Shown one piece after another: positions 16,390 through 25,004 of a DNA stretch of 64,000 nt (positions within the stretch are counted from its first letter, which is position 1; each line of letters opens with the position of its first letter). A model generated the notes under the pieces. It was not told the origin of the DNA and ran no database searches. It saw nothing but the letters and a program-made list of their open reading frames with translations. The DNA is taken from contig NZ_MRST01000027.1 in assembly GCF_001902145.1 (NCBI RefSeq), positions 292,519 to 356,518 on the forward strand, read 5' to 3'. Source of the stretch: Pseudomonas fluorescens (GTDB lineage: Bacteria; Pseudomonadota; Gammaproteobacteria; Pseudomonadales; Pseudomonadaceae). The translations under genes were made by a program, and so were the position numbers.

Positions 16390-16814
16390 GTGGGAGCTGG
16401 CTTGCGATACCGGTGGATCAGTTGGCCCATTTGCCCGATCCAACAGTAACCACGATGCGAAGCGAGCCGCTCGTGACCTTGATCTGCTTTTGATCTCAGG
16501 CGCCCCGTCAAACCACGCTGGCCGGAATTCGACAGGGATTTGGGGGGTAAACCGGCAGGGATGCCGGTTTAGCCGCCCCGCGCCATGGATGGCGCGTGGC
16601 GGCGGCCCCCCAAATCACTGGCGGATTACGGGCACACCGAGCCTGGGCGAGGTGCCGAGTGGTGGGGCAAGAGCGTTTTGCTTACTTTGCCGCTTTTGCA
16701 AAGTGAGCCGCCGTCAGGGCGGAACCCTAAGTGGCCGTTACCGCAGGAATGGATATGTACACAATCCAGCTGCGTTGACTGTGAGGCCGTCTTCGCAGGC
16801 AAGCCAGCTCCCAC
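16390..16814. repeat. Composite repeat: 315-bp element between inverted REP half-sites (copy A)
   Basis: The 498-bp gap between blh and bkdR holds no convincing gene. It contains GTGGGAGCTGGCTTGC (16390-16405) and its perfect reverse complement (16799-16814) around a 315-bp core (16446-16760). The core recurs at 49372-49686 with about 13 differences. It carries an outer stem (16537-16547 with 16606-16616) enclosing two hairpins, and a further hairpin at 16681-16707. Open frames across it (for example from 16490 and 16585) look like chance translations of a repeat. Confidence 0.85.
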
Positions 16815-16872
16815 AGTTGGATCGTGGGGATGCCGTCATCACAGGCAAGCCCCACATTTTTCCCGTATTGAA

Positions 16873-17361
16873 TCAGGAACCGAGGCTGATGCCGTTGGCT
16901 GGCAACGGCAATGCAGTTTTGTAGCGCACCTGCTTCAAGGCAAAGCTGGAGCGAATGTTCGCCACCCCTGGCACCTTGGTCAAAAAGTCCATCATGAAGC
17001 GCTCCAGCGACTGGATCGTGGGCACCAACACGCGGATCAAATAGTCCGGGTCGCCAGCCATCAGGTAGCACTCCATCACCTCAGGCCGATCCGAGATCGC
17101 CCCTTCGAATTGCTGCAGCGCCAGCTCGTTCTGTTTTTCCAGGCTCACATGGATGAACACATTGACGTGCAGCCCCAGCAAATCAGCATCCAGCAGCGTG
17201 ACCTGCTCACGAATCAGCCCCAGTTCTTCCATCGCCTTGACCCGGTTGAAACACGGCGTGGGCGACAGGTTGACCGAGCGGGCCAGGTCGGCGTTGGTGA
17301 TGCGGGCATTCTCCTGCAGGGCGTTGAGAATGCCGATATCGGTACGGTCCAGTTTGCGCAT
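16873..17361 (-). CDS. bkdR: Lrp/AsnC-family activator of the bkd operon
   Basis: A 162-residue Lrp-type regulator. The N-terminal helix-turn-helix (I-T-N-A-D-L-A-R-S-V-N-L-S-P-T-P-C-F-N-R-V) is followed by a RAM/effector-binding domain (Y-L-M-A-G-D-P-D-Y-L). It is divergent from bkdA1, the arrangement in P. putida, where BkdR activates the operon in response to branched-chain amino acids. The 195-bp intergenic region is conspicuously AT-rich, as expected for a multi-site Lrp-type binding region. Confidence 0.93.
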   Translation of the reverse strand: MRKLDRTDIGILNALQENARITNADLARSVNLSPTPCFNRVKAMEELGLIREQVTLLDADLLGLHVNVFIHVSLEKQNELALQQFEGAISDRPEVMECYLMAGDPDYLIRVLVPTIQSLERFMMDFLTKVPGVANIRSSFALKQVRYKTALPLPANGISLGS

Positions 17362-17556
17362 GAGACAAAATCACCTGTTTATTATGTTTATGCAGTTTTT
17401 TTATCCGCAAATGGCCAGCGGCGCAATGAAACAGAGATAAATATTCTTCTTCGCCACGCCTATGATTGTTGTAGGACAAGATTTCTTCTACCCGAAGACT
17501 GACTGTCAGCTAGCGCGCCCACTACAAGAAATTCACAAGATAGAGCGTAGAAAGCC

Positions 17557-18792
17557 ATGACCCAGCCGTATGCACCGCTGCGCCTGCACGTTCCCGAACC
17601 CTCGGGCCGCCCAGGCTGCAAGACCGACTTCACCTACCTGCGTCTGACCGACGCCGGCCTGGTACGCAAACCCGCCATCGACGTAGAGCCCGCCGACACT
17701 GCCGACCTGGCCAAGGGCCTGATCCGCGTGCTCGACGATCAGGGCCAGGCCCTGGGCCCGTGGGCCGAAGGTGTCTCCACCGAGATCATGCGCAAAGGCA
17801 TGCGCGCCATGCTCAAGACGCGCATTTTCGACAACCGCATGGTGGTCGCCCAGCGTCAGAAAAAAATGTCGTTCTACATGCAAAGCCTTGGCGAAGAAGC
17901 CATCGGCAGCGCCCAGGCCCTGGCCTTGAATATCGACGACATGTGCTTCCCCACCTATCGCCAGCAAAGCATCCTGATGGCCCGCGAGGTGCCGCTGGTG
18001 GACCTGATCTGCCAACTGCTGTCCAACGAGCGCGACCCGCTCAAGGGCCGCCAGTTGCCGATCATGTATTCGGTCAAGGAGGCGGGTTTCTTCACTATTT
18101 CCGGCAACCTCGCCACCCAATTCGTCCAGGGCGTGGGCTGGGGCATGGCCTCGGCGATCAAGGGCGATACCAAGATCGCCTCGGCCTGGATCGGCGACGG
18201 CGCCACTGCTGAATCGGACTTTCACACCGCCCTCACCTTCGCCCACGTGTACCGCGCGCCGGTAATCCTCAACGTGGTCAACAACCAGTGGGCGATTTCC
18301 ACCTTCCAGGCCATCGCTGGCGGTGAAGCCACCACCTTCGCCGGACGCGGCGTGGGTTGCGGCATCGCTTCCCTGCGCGTGGACGGCAACGACTTTATCG
18401 CCGTGTACGCCGCCTCGGCCTGGGCTGCCGAGCGTGCGCGCCGCAACCTGGGGCCCACCCTGATCGAGTGGGTCACCTACCGCGCCGGCCCGCACTCCAC
18501 CTCCGATGACCCATCCAAGTACCGTCCCGCCGACGACTGGAGCCACTTCCCCCTGGGCGACCCGATTGCCCGCCTCAAGCAGCACCTGATCAAGATTGGC
18601 CAGTGGTCCGAAGAGGAACATGCGGCGGTCAGTGCAGAACTTGAAGCCGAAGTGGTCAAGGCGCAGAAGGAAGCCGAACAGTACGGCACCCTGGCCGGTG
18701 GCCAGATTCCAAGCGCCGCGACCATGTTCGAGGATGTCTATAAAGAGATGCCGGAGCACTTGAAGCGCCAGCGTCAAGAGCTGGGGGTGTGA
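17557..18792 (+). CDS. bkdA1: Branched-chain 2-oxoacid dehydrogenase E1 alpha
   Basis: A 411-residue E1 alpha subunit. The thiamine diphosphate motif begins at I-G-D-G-A-T-A-E-S-D-F and ends in N-V-V-N-N-Q. The phosphorylation-loop-like Y-R-A-G-P-H-S-T-S-D-D-P-S-K-Y is present. With BkdA2 it decarboxylates the 2-oxoacids of valine, leucine and isoleucine and transfers the acyl group to the lipoyl E2. It is the first gene of a four-gene operon; bkdA2 starts 1 bp after its stop. Confidence 0.96.
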   Translation: MTQPYAPLRLHVPEPSGRPGCKTDFTYLRLTDAGLVRKPAIDVEPADTADLAKGLIRVLDDQGQALGPWAEGVSTEIMRKGMRAMLKTRIFDNRMVVAQRQKKMSFYMQSLGEEAIGSAQALALNIDDMCFPTYRQQSILMAREVPLVDLICQLLSNERDPLKGRQLPIMYSVKEAGFFTISGNLATQFVQGVGWGMASAIKGDTKIASAWIGDGATAESDFHTALTFAHVYRAPVILNVVNNQWAISTFQAIAGGEATTFAGRGVGCGIASLRVDGNDFIAVYAASAWAAERARRNLGPTLIEWVTYRAGPHSTSDDPSKYRPADDWSHFPLGDPIARLKQHLIKIGQWSEEEHAAVSAELEAEVVKAQKEAEQYGTLAGGQIPSAATMFEDVYKEMPEHLKRQRQELGV

Positions 18793-18793
18793 C

Positions 18794-19852
18794 ATGAACG
18801 ACCACAACAACAGTATCGAACTGGAAACCGCCATGACCACCACCACCATGACCATGATCCAGGCCCTGCGCTCGGCCATGGATGTGATGCTTGAGCGTGA
18901 CGACAACGTGGTGGTGTTCGGCCAGGACGTCGGTTACTTCGGCGGCGTGTTCCGTTGCACCGAAGGCTTGCAGACCAAGTACGGCAGCTCGCGGGTGTTC
19001 GACGCGCCCATCTCGGAAAGCGGCATCGTCGGCGTGGCCGTGGGCATGGGCGCCTATGGCTTGCGCCCAGTGGCGGAAATCCAGTTCGCCGACTACGTCT
19101 ACCCCGCCACCGACCAGATCATTTCCGAGGCGGCGCGCCTGCGTTATCGCTCGGCCGGCCAGTTCACTGCGCCCTTGACCATGCGCATGCCCTGCGGTGG
19201 CGGCATCTATGGCGGCCAGACGCACAGCCAGAGTATCGAAGCGGTGTTCACGCAAGTATGCGGCCTGCGCACGGTGATGCCGTCCAACCCCTATGACGCC
19301 AAGGGCCTGCTGATCGCCTCCATCGAAAACGATGACCCGGTGATCTTCCTCGAACCCAAGCGCCTGTATAACGGCCCGTTCGACGGCCACCACGACCGCC
19401 CGGTAACGCCGTGGTCCAAACACCCCCAAGCCCAGGTGCCGGACGGTTACTACACCGTGCCCCTGGACGTAGCCGCCATCGTGCGCCCAGGCTCGGCCGT
19501 GACCGTGCTGACCTACGGCACCACCGTGTATGTGTCGCAAGTTGCCGCCGAAGAAACCGGCATCGACGCCGAGGTCATCGACCTGCGCAGCCTGTGGCCG
19601 CTGGATCTGGAGACCATCGTCAAGTCGGTGAAAAAGACCGGCCGTTGCGTGGTGGTGCATGAAGCCACGCGCACCTGTGGCTTTGGTGCCGAGTTGGTCT
19701 CGCTGGTGCAAGAGCATTGCTTCCACCACCTGGAAGCGCCGATTGAGCGCGTCACCGGTTGGGACACCCCCTACCCGCACGCGCAAGAGTGGGCGTATTT
19801 CCCAGGGCCGTCCCGAGTGGGCGCGGCGTTGAAACGGGTCATGGAGGTCTGA
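18794..19852 (+). CDS. bkdA2: Branched-chain 2-oxoacid dehydrogenase E1 beta
   Basis: A 352-residue E1 beta subunit. Recognisable blocks are F-G-Q-D-V-G-Y-F-G-G-V-F-R, D-A-P-I-S-E-S-G-I-V-G and the C-terminal E-A-T-R-T-C-G-F-G-A-E-L. The start at 18794 gives the same M-N-D-H-N-N-S-I opening that I recall for P. putida BkdA2. It forms the alpha2beta2 E1 heterotetramer with the preceding product. Confidence 0.96.
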   Translation: MNDHNNSIELETAMTTTTMTMIQALRSAMDVMLERDDNVVVFGQDVGYFGGVFRCTEGLQTKYGSSRVFDAPISESGIVGVAVGMGAYGLRPVAEIQFADYVYPATDQIISEAARLRYRSAGQFTAPLTMRMPCGGGIYGGQTHSQSIEAVFTQVCGLRTVMPSNPYDAKGLLIASIENDDPVIFLEPKRLYNGPFDGHHDRPVTPWSKHPQAQVPDGYYTVPLDVAAIVRPGSAVTVLTYGTTVYVSQVAAEETGIDAEVIDLRSLWPLDLETIVKSVKKTGRCVVVHEATRTCGFGAELVSLVQEHCFHHLEAPIERVTGWDTPYPHAQEWAYFPGPSRVGAALKRVMEV

Positions 19853-21118
19853 ATGGGCACGCACGTTATCAAGATGCCAGACATTGGCGAAGGCATCGCG
19901 GAAGTTGAATTGTCGCAATGGCATGTGAAGGTCGGCGACCTGGTGGTTGAAGACCAGGTGCTGGCGGATGTGATGACCGACAAGGCGATGGTGGATATTC
20001 CCTCGCCGGTCCACGGCAAGGTGATTTCCCTCGGCGGCGAGCCGGGTGAGGTCATGGCAGTGGGCAGTATTTTGATTAGCATTGAAGTGGACGGCGCAGG
20101 CAATACCAAGGATATGCCGGTGGTTGCCGAACCGGCGAAGGCCGCGCGGCCTGTGGCCGAAACCAAACCGGTAACGGCACCGGTAGAAAGCAAGCCCGCT
20201 GCGGTAGTGGAGGCCGCGCAAGCACCCGTCGCCCGTGAAGCCAGCGAACGCCCGCTGGCCTCCCCTGCTGTACGCAAACATGCGCTGGATGCCGGGATTC
20301 AACTGCGTCTGGTCCAGGGCACCGGCCCGGCGGGCCGGATTCTGCACGAAGACCTGGAGGCTTACCTGCGCCAGGGCCCGGCAACGGGCGCCAGCGCCGC
20401 CAACCCGTATGCCGAGCGCACTGACGAGCACCAGATCCCGGTGATCGGCATGCGCCGCAAGATCGCCCAGCGCATGCAGGACGCCACCCGCCGCGCCGCG
20501 CATTTCAGCTACGTGGAAGAGATCGACGTCACCGCCCTCGACGAGCTGCGCGTGCACCTCAACGAGAAGCACGGCGCGACACGCGGCAAGCTGACCTTGC
20601 TGCCGTTTATCGTGCGGGCCATGGTGGTAGCCTTGCGCGACTTCCCGCAGATCAATGCGCGTTACGACGACGAAGCCCAGGTCATCACTCGCCTTGGTGC
20701 CGTGCACGTGGGCGTCGCCACCCAGAGCGACGTGGGCCTGATGGTGCCGGTGGTGCGTCACGCCGAAGCCCGCAGCCTATGGGGCACTGCCGAAGAAATC
20801 GCGCGTTTGGCCAACGCCGCACGTACAGGCAAGGCCAGCCGTGAAGAGCTGTCCGGTTCGACCATTACCCTGACCAGCCTTGGCGCTCTGGGCGGCATCG
20901 TCAGCACGCCAGTGCTGAACCTGCCGGAAGTGGCCATCGTCGGCGTCAACCGCATCGTCGAGCGGCCGATGGTGATCAAGGGCCAGATCGTGGTACGCAA
21001 GATGATGAACCTCTCCAGCTCCTTCGATCACCGCGTGGTCGATGGCATGGACGCGGCGCAATTCATCCAGGCCATTCGCGGCCTGCTCGAACAACCCGCC
21101 AGCCTGTTTTTGGAGTAA
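19853..21118 (+). CDS. bkdB: Branched-chain 2-oxoacid dehydrogenase E2 (lipoamide acyltransferase)
   Basis: A 421-residue E2. Order: one lipoyl domain (1-80; modified lysine in V-M-T-D-K-A-M-V-D, about residue 44), a Pro/Ala-rich linker (about 90-135), a peripheral-subunit-binding domain (about 137-175, A-S-P-A-V-R-K-H-A) and the catalytic domain ending in S-S-F-D-H-R-V-V-D-G-M-D, with the His and Asp of the acyltransferase site. The ATG directly follows the bkdA2 stop. Confidence 0.96.
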   Translation: MGTHVIKMPDIGEGIAEVELSQWHVKVGDLVVEDQVLADVMTDKAMVDIPSPVHGKVISLGGEPGEVMAVGSILISIEVDGAGNTKDMPVVAEPAKAARPVAETKPVTAPVESKPAAVVEAAQAPVAREASERPLASPAVRKHALDAGIQLRLVQGTGPAGRILHEDLEAYLRQGPATGASAANPYAERTDEHQIPVIGMRRKIAQRMQDATRRAAHFSYVEEIDVTALDELRVHLNEKHGATRGKLTLLPFIVRAMVVALRDFPQINARYDDEAQVITRLGAVHVGVATQSDVGLMVPVVRHAEARSLWGTAEEIARLANAARTGKASREELSGSTITLTSLGALGGIVSTPVLNLPEVAIVGVNRIVERPMVIKGQIVVRKMMNLSSSFDHRVVDGMDAAQFIQAIRGLLEQPASLFLE

Positions 21119-21122
21119 GGGC

Positions 21123-22502
21123 ATGACTCAGACATTGCACACCACGCTGCTGATTATCGGCGGCGGCCCCGGCGGTTATGTCGCGGCGATTCGCGCAGGC
21201 CAACTGGGTATCCCCACCATTCTGGTGGAAGGCCAGGCACTGGGCGGCACCTGCCTGAACATCGGCTGCATTCCCTCCAAGGCGCTGATCCATGTGGCCG
21301 AGCAGTTCCAGCAAACCGTGCACCATAGCCAGGGCTCGCAACTGGGCATTGAAGTGGATGTGCCGACTTTGGACATCCGCAAGAGCGTGGAATGGAAAGA
21401 CGGTATCGTCGACCGCCTGACCACCGGCGTCGCCGCACTGCTGAAAAAACACAAGGTGCAGGTAATCCACGGCTGGGCCAAGGTCATCGACGGCAAGACC
21501 GTCGAGGTGGGTGAGCAGCGCATCCAGTGCGAACACCTGCTGCTGGCAACCGGTTCGAAGAGCGTCAACCTGCCGATGCTGCCGATTGGCGGGCCGATCA
21601 TCTCCTCCACCGAAGCCCTGGCACCGACACACGTGCCCAAGCGCCTGATCGTGGTGGGCGGTGGTTATATCGGCCTGGAACTGGGAATTGCCTACCGCAA
21701 GCTCGGTGCCGACGTCAGTGTGGTCGAGGCCCAGGCCCACATCCTGCCGGCCTACGACGCCGAGCTGACGCTGCCGGTGGCTGAATCCCTGAAGAAACTC
21801 GGCGTGAAGCTGTACCTGGAACACAGCGTCACCGGTTTTACCGACGGCAAACTGCAAGTGCGTGCGCCCAGCGGCGACACCTTGGCACTGGACACCGACC
21901 AGGTGCTGGTAGCCGTAGGGCGCAAACCCAACACCCAAGGCTGGAACCTCGAAGCGCTGAACCTGGACATGAACGGCGCAGCGATCAAGATCGACAGCCG
22001 CTGCCAGACCAGCATGCGCAACGTGTACGCCATTGGCGACCTCAGCGGCGAGCCGATGTTGGCGCACCGGGCCATGGCCCAGGGCGAAATGGTTGCCGAA
22101 CTGATCAGCGGCAAGGCCCGCGAATTCAACCCGGCGGCGATACCCGCGGTGTGCTTTACCGATCCGGAACTGGTGGTGGTCGGCCAGACCCCGGACGAGG
22201 CCAAGGCTGCGGGCCTGGATTGCATCGTGTCGAACTTCCCGTTCGCCGCCAATGGCCGAGCCATGACGCTGGAGTCCAAAGCCGGCTTCGTGCGGGTGGT
22301 GGCGCGACGTGACAATCACTTGATTGTTGGCTGGCAAGCCGTGGGGGCTGGGGTGTCCGAGCTGTCGACCGCGTTCGGCCTGAGCCTGGAAATGGGCGCG
22401 CGCCTGGAAGATGTGGCCGGCACCATCCATGCCCACCCGACCCTGGGTGAAGCCGTGCAGGAAGCCGCGCTGCGGGCGTTGGGGCACGCGTTGCACCTGT
22501 AA
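21123..22502 (+). CDS. lpdV: Branched-chain complex dihydrolipoyl dehydrogenase (E3)
   Basis: A 459-residue flavoprotein disulfide reductase. FAD motif G-G-G-P-G-G-Y-V-A-A, redox pair G-G-T-C-L-N-I-G-C-I-P-S-K, NAD motif G-G-G-Y-I-G-L-E-L-G and the catalytic H-A-H-P-T-L-G-E are all present. ATG 21123 lies 4 bp after the bkdB stop, preceded by a TAAGGGC purine stretch; an in-frame start inside bkdB is ignored. It re-oxidises the dihydrolipoyl groups of BkdB. A REP pair follows, probably at the operon's end. Confidence 0.96.
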   Translation: MTQTLHTTLLIIGGGPGGYVAAIRAGQLGIPTILVEGQALGGTCLNIGCIPSKALIHVAEQFQQTVHHSQGSQLGIEVDVPTLDIRKSVEWKDGIVDRLTTGVAALLKKHKVQVIHGWAKVIDGKTVEVGEQRIQCEHLLLATGSKSVNLPMLPIGGPIISSTEALAPTHVPKRLIVVGGGYIGLELGIAYRKLGADVSVVEAQAHILPAYDAELTLPVAESLKKLGVKLYLEHSVTGFTDGKLQVRAPSGDTLALDTDQVLVAVGRKPNTQGWNLEALNLDMNGAAIKIDSRCQTSMRNVYAIGDLSGEPMLAHRAMAQGEMVAELISGKAREFNPAAIPAVCFTDPELVVVGQTPDEAKAAGLDCIVSNFPFAANGRAMTLESKAGFVRVVARRDNHLIVGWQAVGAGVSELSTAFGLSLEMGARLEDVAGTIHAHPTLGEAVQEAALRALGHALHL

Positions 22503-22511
22503 GAACACAAC

Positions 22512-22618
22512 CCCTGTAGGAGCGAACTTGCTCGCGAAAATCGCCAACGATAACGCGGACCACCCGATTAAACGCGGCGTCCTTGCGTTCTTCGCGAGCA
22601 AGCTCGCTCCTACAGGGG
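22512..22618. repeat. REP pair, class B
   Basis: A 107-bp inverted repeat with CCCCTGTAGGAGCGAACTTG at the left and the matching CGCTCCTACAGGGG at the right, around the AACGATAACGCG spacer. It separates the bkd operon from the aminotransferase gene. Confidence 0.9.
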
Positions 22619-22695
22619 ATGCGAACAGCCCCGTGAATGCAGTATTGTTGCGCCATCCAGAAAAAAAACCGACTTGACCAGAGATAGAGGGTGTC

Positions 22696-23715
22696 ATGGG
22701 TAACGAGAGCATCAATTGGGACAAGCTGGGTTTTGACTACATCAAGACCGACAAGCGGTTTCTCCAGGTCTGGAAAAACGGCGAATGGCAAGCTGGCACC
22801 CTGACCGACGACAATGTGCTGCACATCAGCGAGGGCTCCACTGCCCTGCATTATGGCCAGCAATGCTTCGAGGGCCTGAAGGCCTACCGTTGCAAGGACG
22901 GTTCGATCAACCTGTTCCGCCCGGACCAGAACGCCGCCCGCATGCAGCGCAGCTGTGGTCGCCTGCTGATGCCACAAGTGCCGACCGACGCGTTCATCGA
23001 CGCCTGCCAACAAGTGGTCAAGGCCAACGAGCGCTTCATCCCGCCGTACGGCAGTGGCGGCGCGCTGTACCTGCGCCCGTTCGTGATCGGCACCGGTGAT
23101 AACATCGGCGTGCGTACCGCGCCGGAGTTCATCTTCTCGGTGTTCTGCATCCCGGTCGGTGCCTACTTCAAGGGCGGCCTGGTGCCGCACAACTTCCAGA
23201 TCTCCGGCTACGACCGCGCCGCGCCGCAAGGCACCGGTGCCGCCAAGGTCGGTGGCAACTACGCCGCCAGCCTTATGCCGGGTTCGGAAGCGAAGAAATC
23301 CGGTTTCGCCGACGCGATCTACCTGGACCCGATGACCCACTCGAAAATCGAAGAAGTCGGCTCGGCCAACTTTTTCGGGATCACCCACGACAACCAGTTC
23401 ATCACGCCGAAGTCGCCTTCGGTATTGCCAGGCATCACCCGCCTGTCGCTGATGGAACTGGCCCAGACTCGCCTGGGCCTGGAAGTGGTAGAAGGCGAAG
23501 TGTTCATCGACAAGCTGGACCAATTCAAGGAAGCCGGCGCCTGCGGTACCGCTGCGGTGATCTCGCCGATCGGCGGCATCCAGTACAACGGCAAGCTGCA
23601 CGTGTTCCACAGCGAAACCGAAGTCGGCCCGATCACCCAGAAGCTCTACAAAGAGCTGACCGGTGTGCAGACCGGTGACGTGGAAGCGCCAGCGGGTTGG
23701 ATCGTCAAGGTCTGA
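22696..23715 (+). CDS. ilvE: Branched-chain amino acid aminotransferase
   Basis: A 339-residue class IV PLP aminotransferase of the BCAT type. The PLP lysine lies in A-A-K-V-G-G-N-Y-A-A-S-L (about residue 183). G-Q-Q-C-F-E-G-L-K-A-Y-R near residue 56 and E-E-V-G-S-A-N-F-F-G are further family marks. It interconverts Val, Leu and Ile with their 2-oxoacids, the substrates of the Bkd complex upstream, so the two loci make a functional neighbourhood although a REP and a separate leader divide them. Confidence 0.92.
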   Translation: MGNESINWDKLGFDYIKTDKRFLQVWKNGEWQAGTLTDDNVLHISEGSTALHYGQQCFEGLKAYRCKDGSINLFRPDQNAARMQRSCGRLLMPQVPTDAFIDACQQVVKANERFIPPYGSGGALYLRPFVIGTGDNIGVRTAPEFIFSVFCIPVGAYFKGGLVPHNFQISGYDRAAPQGTGAAKVGGNYAASLMPGSEAKKSGFADAIYLDPMTHSKIEEVGSANFFGITHDNQFITPKSPSVLPGITRLSLMELAQTRLGLEVVEGEVFIDKLDQFKEAGACGTAAVISPIGGIQYNGKLHVFHSETEVGPITQKLYKELTGVQTGDVEAPAGWIVKV

Positions 23716-23720
23716 CAGCC

Positions 23721-23812
23721 ATGTGGGAGCGGGCTTGCTCGCGAATGCCGGTCTATCAGCACTGAATCCAGTGACTGACACTCCGCATTCGCGAGCAAGC
23801 CCGCTCCCACAT
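23721..23812. repeat. REP pair, class C (GTGGGAGCGGGCTTGCTCGCG type)
   Basis: An inverted repeat of about 92 bp: ATGTGGGAGCGGGCTTGCTC at the left and its complement ending at CCCGCTCCCACAT, with a GAATGCCGG / CCGCATTC inner stem. It lies between the convergent ilvE and GNAT genes. Confidence 0.9.
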
Positions 23813-23828
23813 TGGATCTCAGGCATTT

Positions 23829-24722
23829 TCAGGATTGAGCTGGGATATTCTCGGCAATCTTCTTGCCCATACTGATCCTCGGCTCCACCCCATACCCCAA
23901 CGCCTCATAAAACCCCACCACCACGTCATTGCCGCCGGTGATCTGCAGGTTGATCTTCATGCAACCCAGCGCTGTCAACGCCTGTTCGGCATAGCGCACC
24001 AGCGACGATCCCAGGCCATGGCGCCGATAGTCGGTATGCACCGCCACCGAATACAACCAGCCACGGTGCCCGTCATAGCCTGCGAGAATGGTACCGATCA
24101 CAGCTTTGTTGTCGGTGGCAACGAAGAACAACCCGTCATTGACCGCCAGTTTCTTATCAATCGCCAGGCTCGGCAGGTTATGCGCGGTGTCATAGCCAAA
24201 CGCCTGCTGCCATAACTCAATCACCTGGGCACGGTGTTGACGGTCGCGATACGGCCCGATGGGGTGGCGGGACAACAGCGCCTTTTCCATGACCAACGTG
24301 CGCTCGTTGCCGTGGTACACGTCACGCACGTTGTGAAAACCCAACTTGGCGTAGAAGGCTTGCGCCGTCAGCGAGGACGGCACGCTCAAGACCGTCACGC
24401 CGGCTTCACGGGCGCGCAGTTCGATCTCGATCATCAATAGCCGGCCAATGCCCTGCCCTTGCAGCGCCGGGTTGACGAACACCGAGCGCACCACATTGCC
24501 ATCCAGTGCGGCCGTAGCGACGATCAGTTGATCCTGAGTCGCCACCAACACCACCCGGCGCTGGAGTAAAGCCAATACCGCGTCGGGGGTGAAGTTGCTG
24601 GCAACCCGCGCGATCACATCCGCGGGGTAATCACGTGCGTTGCTGCTGTGCAGCGCAGCCAGGATGACTTGGCTGATGCCCTCGGCATCTGAAGATTGGG
24701 CAAGGCGAACAGCGGTAGACAT
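23829..24722 (-). CDS. Double GNAT-family N-acetyltransferase
   Basis: A 297-residue protein with two GNAT folds. The first half has the acetyl-CoA loop V-F-V-N-P-A-L-Q-G-Q-G-I-G-R-L-L (about residues 82-97). The second has Y-S-V-A-V-H-T-D-Y-R-R-H-G-L-G-S-S-L-V-R (about 230-249) and an A-L-G-C-M-K-I-N-L-Q segment. ATG 24722 is preferred because GGAGGA immediately precedes it. The acyl acceptor cannot be read from sequence, and the gene stands alone between two REPs. Confidence 0.85.
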   Translation of the reverse strand: MSTAVRLAQSSDAEGISQVILAALHSSNARDYPADVIARVASNFTPDAVLALLQRRVVLVATQDQLIVATAALDGNVVRSVFVNPALQGQGIGRLLMIEIELRAREAGVTVLSVPSSLTAQAFYAKLGFHNVRDVYHGNERTLVMEKALLSRHPIGPYRDRQHRAQVIELWQQAFGYDTAHNLPSLAIDKKLAVNDGLFFVATDNKAVIGTILAGYDGHRGWLYSVAVHTDYRRHGLGSSLVRYAEQALTALGCMKINLQITGGNDVVVGFYEALGYGVEPRISMGKKIAENIPAQS

Positions 24723-24767
24723 GGTTCCTCCTGGCTGACACAGCATTAACAATCACCACAATACCAA

Positions 24768-24854
24768 TGTGGGAGCTGGCTTGCCTGCGATAGCGGTGTG
24801 TCAGTCCCATTAATCTACCTGACACACCGCTATCGCAGGCAAGCCAGCTCCACA
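24768..24854. repeat. REP pair, class A, with one-base deletion
   Basis: TGTGGGAGCTGGCTTGCCTG at the left pairs with CAGGCAAGCCAGCTCCACAG at the right. The right arm has lost one C of the usual CTCCCACA. The inner arms GCGATAGCGGTGTGTCAG and CTGACACACCGCTATCGC pair. Confidence 0.9.
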
Positions 24855-24876
24855 GGTTGATCGCATTTCAATCAGG

Positions 24877-24891
24877 CAGCCGATTCGGCTG
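24877..24891. promoter_or_regulatory. 15-bp palindrome upstream of ctlX; candidate Lrp-type site
   Basis: CAGCCGATTCGGCTG is a perfect palindrome 113 bp upstream of the ctlX start. A very similar motif (GCAGCCGATTCCGCTGC, 27065-27081) lies upstream of the co-functional ABC transporter operon, whose last gene encodes an Lrp/AsnC regulator. Confidence 0.5.
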
Positions 24892-25004
24892 TGCCGCCGC
24901 CAGTTTCAGCTTTCTTGGCTGAGCCTCCCCGCTGTTTCAGCCGGGATCCTTTCCCCACAACGCACACAATAGCGGCACAAGATCCCCAACGGACCCGTGC
25001 CCCC

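Noticed and set aside
16490..17502. Open frames starting at 16490 and 16585 downstream of blh
   Set aside because: They translate the 315-bp repeat, REP sequence and the antisense strand of bkdR. The same peptide reappears at copy B (49416 and 49511), as expected for a DNA repeat rather than a gene.
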